Below, piece by piece: positions 1-5,351 of a DNA stretch of 5,351 nucleotides. The stretch comes from a bacterium (GTDB lineage Bacteria; SM23-31; JAUVVT01): contig JAUVVT010000177.1 of the NCBI GenBank assembly GCA_030604505.1, forward strand, positions 1-5,351. Reading direction: 5' to 3'. A program made the position numbers and the translations under genes. Under the pieces are notes generated by a model. That model was not told where the DNA came from, did not search any database, and saw nothing but the letters and a program-made list of their open reading frames with translations. Each line of letters opens with the position of its first letter. The first letter of the stretch is position 1.

Positions 1-226
1 ATCCCACCATCTCCACATAATCCTTATAGGGATGTATCAGACTGCGTCCCCATGTTCCAGAATCTCTCCCTCCTGTTCCGACAAGAGCAATTCTCAGTCT
101 TTTCCTGCCTTGTTTTGCATAAACCGAACTGTTATTTATTAATGCTGCTGCTGAGATACCCATTGCTGTGGAAGCCGTTTTGCCAAAAAAACTCCTTCTT
201 GAAAAAATATTCGTATTTTCTGACAT
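1..226 (-). CDS. Tat-exported Gfo/Idh/MocA family oxidoreductase, N-terminal part (runs off left edge)
   Basis: Seen: the reverse complement opens with ATG at 226, preceded 7 nt upstream by a strong GGGAGGA ribosome-binding site (234-240). It stays open for 75 codons to the window edge. The N-terminus carries a twin-arginine motif, SRRSFFGK (residues 9-16), followed by a small-residue hydrophobic stretch (about 17-37). A Rossmann beta-strand and glycine loop come next, LRIALVGTGGR (residues 44-54), then a 'DSGTWGRSLIHPYKDYVEMVG' type segment. Known: this layout is the NAD(P)-binding start of Gfo/Idh/MocA dehydrogenases, which typically oxidise or reduce sugars, inositols and sugar acids; Tat-signal members are exported folded with cofactor bound. 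Inferred: a periplasmic or surface sugar oxidoreductase. It belongs to a different subfamily from the neighbour at 494-1999, because the loop after the glycine motif is longer and differs in sequence, so it is not a recent tandem copy. The catalytic region lies outside the window, and a GH109-like glycosidase role cannot be excluded. Confidence 0.85.
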   Translation of the reverse strand, partial: MSENTNIFSRRSFFGKTASTAMGISAAALINNSSVYAKQGRKRLRIALVGTGGRDSGTWGRSLIHPYKDYVEMVG

Positions 227-493
227 TATAGTATCCTCCCATATTTAAAGTAAATTTATTTTTCTGAGATTAAAAGGCCGGTAAGTGTGAAAGCTTTTTT
301 TATATATATAATCCGATATTCCCTATGTCAAATTCAAATATGACTGCAACCTGGGTTTTCGTTAAGTTGTAGATGAAATATATCAATTTTTTAGCACTAT
401 TCAAACATTTTTTTCATAATATTCAACTCAAAATTGACCACTCCCTTCAGGATAAGATGTTTTTACCACCTTACCAATTTTTGATGGTGTTTT
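227..493. other. Non-coding gap between the two oxidoreductase genes
   Basis: This 267-bp AT-rich stretch separates the stop of the complete oxidoreductase (TGA at 494-496, minus strand) from the start of the next leftward gene. It contains the promoter at 303-331 and the GGGAGGA site at 234-240. A weaker second leftward promoter-like pair is visible further upstream: TTGAAT, 16 bp, TATATT, at about 378-405. No GC-rich hairpin followed by a T-run was found just downstream of the 494 stop, so read-through from the upstream gene is possible. The short rightward reading frame here (373-558) lacks a ribosome-binding site and runs antisense into the oxidoreductase gene, so it is not called. Confidence 0.6.
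303..331 (-). promoter_or_regulatory. Predicted sigma70-type promoter for the partial oxidoreductase
   Basis: Read on the minus strand, a perfect TTGACA -35 box (326-331) is followed by a 17-bp spacer and a TATATA -10 box (303-308), the latter inside a short (TA)5 run at 301-310. Transcription would begin near 296, leaving a leader of about 70 nt before the ATG at 226. The match and its position in the only sizeable gap upstream of that gene support it. The AT-rich context makes the exact -10 register uncertain. Confidence 0.5.
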
Positions 494-1999
494 TCAGAGC
501 TCCCATCCTTTTCTGTATTTGCGATATAGAAATTCATTCGCTTCAGGTATGTTTGTGATTTTCATGTTTCCGGAGTCATATTCTATTTTTCTGCCAATCC
601 GCAACGCAACAGCGCCGAGGCAAATGGTTTCCGCACAAGCTTTTACATTTTCAAAGTTTCCGGGCGACGGTTTTCCGCCTTTGAAGGCATTTATCCATTC
701 CGAATCGCGGGAAGTTTTTCTTTCAGCGGTTTTTTTCGGCTGCTGATATTCACGCATCTTTTTCTCAGGGATGATTTTTGGCCTGTTGCCCCGAAAATCC
801 CCGAGAATTTTTCCGCTGTCGCCGACAAACATCATCCCACTCGACGGCATTTCTTTGTTATCCATTTCCAGTTCTTCAGGAGTCGGGGGTCTCATTCCTC
901 CGTCATACCAATATATATCAAGGGGGGGCATTTTTCCCCGTGCCGAAAATTTAAAACGAATTGTGCCGGCATACGGGAAAGAGACGTTATTTTCCTGAAT
1001 CCCGCTTACATGGTCTATTATTTCGCAGGTAAAACTCGGTGTTGCTTCGATACTGACCGGAGCATCCAAATCGAAAGCCATAAATAGGGGCCAGAGACTA
1101 TAATTCCCCATATCCCCGAGAATGCCACTTCCAAAGTCATACCAGCCGCGAAATACGGCATGTGTATAATTCGGATGATAGGGACGATAGAGAGCGGGCC
1201 CGAGCCATAAATCCCAATCAAAACCTTTCGGGACCGGCGGGGTTTCAGTCGGATAATTGGGCCATTGGGGCCATATCGGTTTGTTTATCCAGTTGTGCAC
1301 TTCCCGAAGAGTGCCAATTGCTCCGTCCGATATCCAATCTTTTATTAAACCAATCGAATTTCTACTACTCCAGGCTGATAAGTGTGTAGCAACTTTCATT
1401 TTACGAGTAGTTTCGACGGCTAATCTGGCTTCATATAACACATTGGCTATGGGTTTATGCATAATAACATGCTTGCCTTTTTTCATAGCGGCAATTGCTA
1501 TGGCTGCATGGAGATGGTCGGGTGTCATTATTTTGACTGCATCCAGGTCTTTTTCCTTTTCCAATAGCTCTCGAAAATCAGCATAGGAAGAGCATCCTTT
1601 ATACCTGTTTGAAGGCATGTTTTTTGCATAGTATGTTTCTACAATTTCTTGTCCGACTTCCCGTCCTCCCCGAATACCATCAACGCCTTTTCCCCAGGCA
1701 GGTTTCTCTAAAAATCTTCGTATGCTGTTTCGAAGTCCATTTTTAGACCAGTCCACATAATCTGTGCTGTCTGTATTGGGGTCACAGACAGCAGTAATAT
1801 GTATATCCGGATTAGAGAGCAACCTCATTATTTCCCTTAATCCCTGAGTTCCCAGACCGATGTAAGCCAAGTTAATTTTATCGCTCGGAGCGACATATTT
1901 AGGTCCACCCAGCACATGTCCCGGAACGACAGTAAATGCGAAAGCTGCGGCTGCGGAGCCCAAGAATTTACGGCGGTTTATGTTTTTTTTAGGTATCAT
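494..1999 (-). CDS. Tat-exported Gfo/Idh/MocA family oxidoreductase, complete (501 aa)
   Basis: Probable NAD(P)-dependent sugar or polyol oxidoreductase acting outside the cytoplasm. Seen: ATG at 1999 has GGAGG (2006-2010) at ideal spacing. The Tat signal is NRRKFLG (residues 8-14), then an Ala-rich hydrophobic core and VVPGHVLGG (24-32). The Rossmann loop is GLGTQG (48-53), with AVCDPN at 70-75. MTPDHLHAA (158-166) is followed by HKP (181-183), where the family usually has EKP; K182 is kept. The C-terminal alpha/beta domain contains KGFDWDLWLGP (258-268), RGWYDFGSG (284-292) and GDMGNY (295-300). In the last, D296 is kept but the usual catalytic His is Tyr300. RDSEWINAF and a helix ending in ALRIGRKIEYD close the fold. 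Known: the length and the DWDLWLGP/RGWxDFGxG motifs fit the long Tat-exported subfamily of Bacteroidota and Planctomycetota. Inferred: with the upstream GH36 gene 75 bp away, it probably processes a carbohydrate. The substrate is unknown. Confidence 0.93.
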   Translation of the reverse strand: MIPKKNINRRKFLGSAAAAFAFTVVPGHVLGGPKYVAPSDKINLAYIGLGTQGLREIMRLLSNPDIHITAVCDPNTDSTDYVDWSKNGLRNSIRRFLEKPAWGKGVDGIRGGREVGQEIVETYYAKNMPSNRYKGCSSYADFRELLEKEKDLDAVKIMTPDHLHAAIAIAAMKKGKHVIMHKPIANVLYEARLAVETTRKMKVATHLSAWSSRNSIGLIKDWISDGAIGTLREVHNWINKPIWPQWPNYPTETPPVPKGFDWDLWLGPALYRPYHPNYTHAVFRGWYDFGSGILGDMGNYSLWPLFMAFDLDAPVSIEATPSFTCEIIDHVSGIQENNVSFPYAGTIRFKFSARGKMPPLDIYWYDGGMRPPTPEELEMDNKEMPSSGMMFVGDSGKILGDFRGNRPKIIPEKKMREYQQPKKTAERKTSRDSEWINAFKGGKPSPGNFENVKACAETICLGAVALRIGRKIEYDSGNMKITNIPEANEFLYRKYRKGWEL

Positions 2000-2025
2000 T
2001 TTTTACCTCCAGTATCTAAATAATT

Positions 2026-2054
2026 ATTATATATTTTAGATTTACAGGTTTCAA
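2026..2054 (-). promoter_or_regulatory. Near-consensus sigma70-type promoter for the 501-aa oxidoreductase
   Basis: On the minus strand, TTGAAA (2049-2054) and a perfect TATAAT (2026-2031) are separated by exactly 17 bp. The predicted start near 2019 gives a leader of about 20 nt that contains the GGAGG site at 2006-2010. The position in the 75-bp gap after the GH36 stop codon suggests the oxidoreductase can be transcribed independently as well as by read-through, since no terminator hairpin is visible in the gap. Confidence 0.55.
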
Positions 2055-2074
2055 TTTTATACTTTAATTTGACT

Positions 2075-4225
2075 TCATTCCAAGGTAACCCTTAACAGCA
2101 GATATGCATCGAAATCAATATTCAGGTAGGGATTGGAACCTTTAATTTTACCTAAATTTTTATTGTTTGCATAATCGTATATTGTATATATTCCCGAGTT
2201 ATCAAGTCCTCTAAGATGGAGTCTGCCGCTGAATTTTCTGGTTTGATTTTCCGCTTCTTTTAAGATATTTTCAGGTTGTGCGTCAAATTCGGTGCCAAAT
2301 CTCCATTTACGCTGTTTTTCCGTGCTTAACCACGGATTAGTGTAAAAGGCGTAGTAAAATGAGCCGCCCTTTTTTATAACATGGGCTTCCGGAAAATCAA
2401 ATCCAATATCATAAAGGTTCAGATATTCACCGTGGGCGGGAAGATGTTCCTGATATATTTTAAGCCATTTTTCATGATATTCATCAAGCTTCGTTGAGAA
2501 AGTTCCGGGTACTCCACCACAGCCGATAATCAATTCATAAATCGGTCCCTCTAAAACACCGCAATATTCTTCCAAAACCGGAGCAGAAGGGTCGAATAGG
2601 GCTTTATACATTTTAGTTCTTCTTGTAATCTGGTCAATTCTGGGGTCAGATGTTACCGGTAAATGGAACCAAGGCATCTGATAAATTGACGGCGGTATGC
2701 TGCAGGCGCAATATTCTATGAGAAATCCGGATTTTATCGACGTTGCCGTTTCATAGATAATCCGAAAAATGTCCGTGACCTGCTCATAGGATTCCAGCGG
2801 TGATTTATGATTGTGTAGGGGGTTGTAGCATTGGGCGGCAGCATTAATTCTTGAAAAATCGAGTTTGAATCCGTCAAAATCCCATTCGCGGACAAATTTT
2901 TCTACAAGTTTTTTATGATATTCTTTTACGGGCGGGTATGCCGGACATAAGTCATAAGAGTTGTGAATTTTTCCGTCTTTATCTTTTATCAGCCAGTCAG
3001 GTTGTATTTTTGGCATTTCTCCTTCTTTTACCGTCGAAAAGGGTGTCCACCAGAGCCACGCTTTTAATCCTTCATTATGAAGTTTTTTAACGAATTTTTT
3101 CATGTCTTCATCACCGTTCGGGAACTTTGATTTTATGGGCCACCAATCTCCATTATGGTCAAACCATCCAGCATCAAGAATTAAGCTTGAAATACCAAGT
3201 TCTTTAATTCGAGGTATAAGATTGTATATTTTTTCGACAGTAAAATTCCTTCTGAATCCCCATGTGCACCATTCGTTTTTATATGCAAGTTCGGGAGGCG
3301 TCTTAAATTCAGGGAGAATCTGTTTCATAATATCCGCATAAGGTTTCAATGCATTGAAGAAATCACCGTTATGGACAATCAAAATCGTGTTTACAGTATT
3401 ATATATTTCTCCCGGTTCAAGACTTATTTCTAATTTTTCGCACACTGCAATTTCAACAGATTTGTCGTCTTTTGCAATCACAGGCATATAAACAGGCACC
3501 GGTTTCGGCTCAATGTGACCCACAGCTATACCGCATTTATCACACCATAAATTAATTAACGGTATTCCGCCTCCAACGCCTTTATCTTCGTCGTTTATAC
3601 CTAAATAATTCTCTCTTGAAAAATTTTCCGGAAGTTCAAATACGAAGTCCAGTCCCCATTTATATGCAGCTCCCTGAAAAGTCCAAAATCCTTTTTGCCT
3701 GCTCAGGGGATTGACAAGGGATTCGTCTATTTGAAAATAATTGCTGTATGACTTATCAATGACCAATTCGTCATTTCCCGTATTTTTATAGGAAGCACTT
3801 ATTAATGCGATATCGGGATAATCTTTATAAAGTTCAATAGTGAACTCTTTTTGTAATTTGCTGTTATTCTCCGTTCCTTTTAATGTTAATCTTTTCCCGT
3901 TCCCGTATTTTGTATTGATGTTTGTTAAATCCGAGTTCTTTATCTTGAAATCCTTTATTTTTTTTCCGTTTACAACCGGGAAATGTGAGGGTGCCATTTC
4001 GGGAAAATTTTCCCTGTCTCTTGTCAATGATAATAATTCACCGTCATTGCTAAGGAAAACCTTTATTCCCATCGAATTATCTATTTTCAACTGGATTTTT
4101 GAGTTTTTGAACCACATATACCCATTCTCTTCTTCGCTGAATGATATTTGCTCAATTTTTTTTGCGCAGTGAAAACTTACCGTAGTTAAAAGAATGAAAA
4201 TAAAGAATAATTTAAGTTTTTTCAT
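2075..4225 (-). CDS. GH36-type alpha-galactosidase, secreted or lipoprotein (716 aa)
   Basis: Predicted retaining alpha-galactosidase or alpha-N-acetylgalactosaminidase-like glycoside hydrolase (clan GH-D). Seen: ATG at 4225 with AGGAG (4233-4237) 7 nt upstream. A signal peptide (MKKLKLFFIFILLTTVSF) ends at Cys20, a possible lipidation site; the preceding residues S-F-H are a poor lipobox, so ordinary secretion is also possible. Residues about 30-300 form the N-terminal beta-sandwich, with EPGEIYNTVNTI at 270-281. The TIM barrel covers about 315-600: NEWCTWGF (317-324), LILDAGWF (348-355), GDWW (359-362), LKAWLWWTP (387-395), DGFKLDFS (451-458; D456 is the expected nucleophile) and VTSDPRID (524-531; D527 is the expected acid/base). 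A beta-rich C-terminal domain follows. Known: about 700-750 aa is usual for GH36. Odd: the glycine-rich CSGGGG region that normally binds galactose is replaced by EYCACSIPPS (504-513), so the preferred sugar is uncertain. It is the first of the leftward genes in the window. Confidence 0.9.
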   Translation of the reverse strand: MKKLKLFFIFILLTTVSFHCAKKIEQISFSEEENGYMWFKNSKIQLKIDNSMGIKVFLSNDGELLSLTRDRENFPEMAPSHFPVVNGKKIKDFKIKNSDLTNINTKYGNGKRLTLKGTENNSKLQKEFTIELYKDYPDIALISASYKNTGNDELVIDKSYSNYFQIDESLVNPLSRQKGFWTFQGAAYKWGLDFVFELPENFSRENYLGINDEDKGVGGGIPLINLWCDKCGIAVGHIEPKPVPVYMPVIAKDDKSVEIAVCEKLEISLEPGEIYNTVNTILIVHNGDFFNALKPYADIMKQILPEFKTPPELAYKNEWCTWGFRRNFTVEKIYNLIPRIKELGISSLILDAGWFDHNGDWWPIKSKFPNGDEDMKKFVKKLHNEGLKAWLWWTPFSTVKEGEMPKIQPDWLIKDKDGKIHNSYDLCPAYPPVKEYHKKLVEKFVREWDFDGFKLDFSRINAAAQCYNPLHNHKSPLESYEQVTDIFRIIYETATSIKSGFLIEYCACSIPPSIYQMPWFHLPVTSDPRIDQITRRTKMYKALFDPSAPVLEEYCGVLEGPIYELIIGCGGVPGTFSTKLDEYHEKWLKIYQEHLPAHGEYLNLYDIGFDFPEAHVIKKGGSFYYAFYTNPWLSTEKQRKWRFGTEFDAQPENILKEAENQTRKFSGRLHLRGLDNSGIYTIYDYANNKNLGKIKGSNPYLNIDFDAYLLLRVTLE

Positions 4226-4279
4226 TTTGTATCTCCTGTAAAATCAAGCCGTGTCTCTGGGATTATTTTTAATGTTTCT

Positions 4280-4308
4280 AATTTACAAACACTAATTTAC
4301 TTTTTCAA
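4280..4308 (-). promoter_or_regulatory. Candidate leftward promoter for the GH36 gene
   Basis: On the minus strand, TTGAAA (4303-4308), a 17-bp spacer and TAAATT (4280-4285, four of six consensus bases) would start transcription near 4273, about 48 nt before the ATG at 4225. The -35 is good and the -10 is weak, so this is the best candidate rather than a firm call. Confidence 0.35.
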
Positions 4309-4315
4309 TATATAT

Positions 4316-4335
4316 TATAAAAAATATTTTTTATA
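4316..4335. repeat. 20-bp perfect AT-only palindrome
   Basis: Six A, TA, six T, flanked symmetrically by TAT and ATA, gives a perfect dyad centred at 4325.5. That is the exact midpoint between the proposed leftward -35 (ending 4308) and rightward -35 (starting 4343). It could be an operator for a shared regulator, a pair of back-to-back UP elements (A/T tracts that bind the RNA polymerase alpha subunit), or a by-product of base composition. Confidence 0.5.
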
Positions 4336-4342
4336 TTTATAG

Positions 4343-4371
4343 TTGAAATTAAAAAATATTTCTCGTAAAAT
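4343..4371 (+). promoter_or_regulatory. Candidate rightward promoter for the permease gene
   Basis: TTGAAA (4343-4348) and TAAAAT (4366-4371) are spaced by 17 bp, each matching five of six consensus bases. The predicted start near 4378 gives a leader of about 57 nt. It uses the same TTGAAA/17-bp architecture as the leftward promoter at 2026-2054, which supports the reading. Confidence 0.4.
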
Positions 4372-4434
4372 GATTTACTTTTAGTTTTAAATTTATTTTG
4401 AATAAATATTATCTCTGATTAAGAGAGAATAAAG

Positions 4435-5351
4435 ATGGACGGTAATTCAATAAATTCGGAAGTAAAACTGCGGCGTGTTCTGAAATTAAAGGATTTGGTA
4501 ATTTACGGAATCATTCTAATACAGCCCGGTGCTTCACTTGCACTTTTTGGTCATGCAAATTACCTTTCCAAAGGGCATGCGGTTACAACCATCCTTATTG
4601 CCATGCTTGCAATGATATTTACAGCAATCAGTTACGGACGTATGGCAAACCGTTACCCGTCCGCAGGCTCGGCATATACTTATGTGGGGAAGGGATTGGC
4701 CCCGGGTTTTGGTTTTATTGCCGGATGGTGTATGTTTTTAGACTATTTAATTATACCAATTATTTGTATTATATACTCCAGCGTCGCCGCTTATCATCTT
4801 CTTCCGGCCGTTCGTTATGAAGTATGGATTTTCTTTTTTACTATCTCCTGTACATTCCTGAATCTCAGGGGAATTAAGTTTGCTTCGCTGACAAATCAAA
4901 TTCTTCTGATTATAATGAGTGCTGTAATATTCTATTTTATGGCTTCTGCTATCAGGTTTATATTTTTGAAAGACAGCCTTAGCGGATTAATCACGACTCA
5001 GCCGTTTTATCATAAGGATACATTTTCCTGGAGTGTTATCTGGTCAGGAACCTCATTTGCTGCGCTGACATACATTGGGTTTGACGGTTTAACTACCCTC
5101 TCGGAAGAAGTTGAAAACCCGCGCCGCAACATTCTTCTCGCAACGGTACTGACCTGCTTAATAACAGGTATCTGGAGCGGAACGCAGATATATCTTGCCC
5201 AGACATCCTATCCGGATTTTTTTTCCTCTATGAACAGCATTGCTGATGAGGCAGTTAGAAACAGCGCTCTGGATACTGCGATAATGGCGGTGGCAAATAG
5301 GGTGGGAGGTGTCTGGCTCGATGTTATACTTTCATTTATTATACTTATAGC
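4435..5351 (+). CDS. APC-superfamily amino-acid/polyamine-type permease, N-terminal part (runs off right edge)
   Basis: Cytoplasmic-membrane secondary transporter for an amino acid, polyamine or related amine. Seen: ATG at 4435 follows an in-frame TAA (4420-4422), which fixes the start; the ribosome-binding site is a modest AAGAGAG. The frame is open for 305 codons to the edge. Hydrophobic segments lie at about 20-41, 49-68, 90-119, 128-145, 153-178, 198-219, 233-255 and 280-305, about eight of the usual twelve. Hallmarks are the broken first helix around IQPGAS (29-34), RYPSAGSAYTYVGKG (73-87) followed by GFIAGW, NLRGIK (143-148), and GFDGLTTLSEEVENPRRNI (215-233). Known: the Q-P break in helix 1, the PSAGSAYTY loop and the GFDG...SEE motif resemble the PuuP/PlaP-like putrescine importers of the APC superfamily. 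Inferred: amine or amino-acid uptake driven by an ion gradient; the exact substrate is not readable. It is divergent from the GH36 gene and need not be in the same pathway. Confidence 0.88.
   Translation, partial: MDGNSINSEVKLRRVLKLKDLVIYGIILIQPGASLALFGHANYLSKGHAVTTILIAMLAMIFTAISYGRMANRYPSAGSAYTYVGKGLAPGFGFIAGWCMFLDYLIIPIICIIYSSVAAYHLLPAVRYEVWIFFFTISCTFLNLRGIKFASLTNQILLIIMSAVIFYFMASAIRFIFLKDSLSGLITTQPFYHKDTFSWSVIWSGTSFAALTYIGFDGLTTLSEEVENPRRNILLATVLTCLITGIWSGTQIYLAQTSYPDFFSSMNSIADEAVRNSALDTAIMAVANRVGGVWLDVILSFIILI

Larger units (their letters stand above)
4226..4434. promoter_or_regulatory. Divergent control region between GH36 gene and permease gene
   Basis: This 209-bp, very AT-rich segment separates the two divergently oriented genes and should carry both promoters. 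A 20-bp perfect palindrome spans 4316-4335 (core AAAAAATATTTTTT). A 10-bp direct repeat, ATTTACTTTT, occurs at 4295-4304 and 4373-4382, one copy near each promoter. A short inverted repeat, GTAAA-N4-TTTAC (4365-4378), overlaps the proposed rightward -10 box. These could bind a shared regulator, but AT-richness makes chance symmetry likely enough to keep the claim modest. No small gene was found in it. Confidence 0.55.

Noticed and set aside
459..493. Possible terminator hairpin (CACC...GGTG) after the oxidoreductase stop
   Set aside because: The stem is only about four base pairs with a long loop and no following T-run on the transcript, so it is not a credible intrinsic terminator.
373..558. 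61-codon rightward open frame starting in the gap after the oxidoreductase gene
   Set aside because: It has no ribosome-binding site and no recognisable domain, and its 3' third is antisense to the C-terminus of a clear gene.
922..928. Seven-G run (seven C in the coding strand) in the oxidoreductase gene, a possible phase-variation or sequencing-error site
   Set aside because: The frame is intact through it (Met-Pro-Pro-Leu) and the downstream sequence matches the family, so there is no sign of a slip.
519..1586. Several 67-109 codon open frames (both strands) within the oxidoreductase gene
   Set aside because: They lie entirely within a gene with unmistakable family motifs and have no motifs of their own, so they are frame shadows.
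1983..1990. Eight-T run giving an A-AAA-AAC slippery heptamer at codons 4-6 of the oxidoreductase
   Set aside because: It lies too close to the start codon to have a sensible frameshift product; A-rich early codons (Pro-Lys-Lys-Asn) are common before a Tat motif.
1..1999. Tandem duplication of oxidoreductase genes
   Set aside because: The visible N-termini share only the Tat and glycine-loop motifs; the segments after the loop differ, indicating separate subfamilies.
3102..4172. Rightward open frames antisense to the GH36 gene
   Set aside because: They are shadows of the GH36 reading frame, without ribosome-binding sites or domain features.

Overview
The window is AT-rich bacterial DNA holding four protein genes, two of them cut by the window edges. 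Three genes run leftward (minus strand): a GH36-type alpha-galactosidase with an export signal (2075-4225), a complete Tat-exported Gfo/Idh/MocA oxidoreductase (494-1999), and the first 75 codons of a second Tat-type Gfo/Idh/MocA oxidoreductase (1-226). One gene runs rightward from 4435 to the right edge: the first 305 codons of an APC-superfamily amino-acid/polyamine-type permease. No rRNA, tRNA, CRISPR array, insertion sequence or convincing intrinsic terminator was seen.

The organism is probably a Gram-negative heterotroph. Families of Tat-exported Gfo/Idh/MocA proteins with a 'VPxHVLGG...APSDKIN' N-terminus are typical of Bacteroidota, Planctomycetota and related PVC/FCB lineages. The strong Shine-Dalgarno sequences (GGGAGGA, GGAGG, AGGAG) and sigma70-like boxes (TTGACA or TTGAAA with 17-bp spacers) are not what most Bacteroidota show. 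A non-Bacteroidota member of the FCB/PVC sphere is therefore plausible, but the phylum cannot be fixed from this window.

Layout: 1-226 is the partial oxidoreductase. 227-493 is a non-coding gap with a good leftward promoter around 303-331. 494-1999 is the full oxidoreductase, with its own near-consensus promoter at 2026-2054 in the short 75-bp gap. 2075-4225 is the GH36 enzyme. 4226-4434 is a divergent promoter region with a 20-bp AT-rich palindrome midway between the two proposed -35 boxes. 4435-5351 is the permease.

Functionally, the three leftward genes look like a small extracytoplasmic carbohydrate-processing cluster. The hydrolase would release alpha-linked sugars, or act on glycosides modified by the oxidoreductases. 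The Tat system would export the oxidoreductases already folded around NAD(P). The substrate is unknown. The permease is divergently transcribed and may or may not be part of the same programme. Nothing here is an obviously new system. The most interesting points are the unusual active-site residues in the full oxidoreductase, the non-classical galactose-pocket region of the GH36 enzyme, and the symmetric divergent control region.
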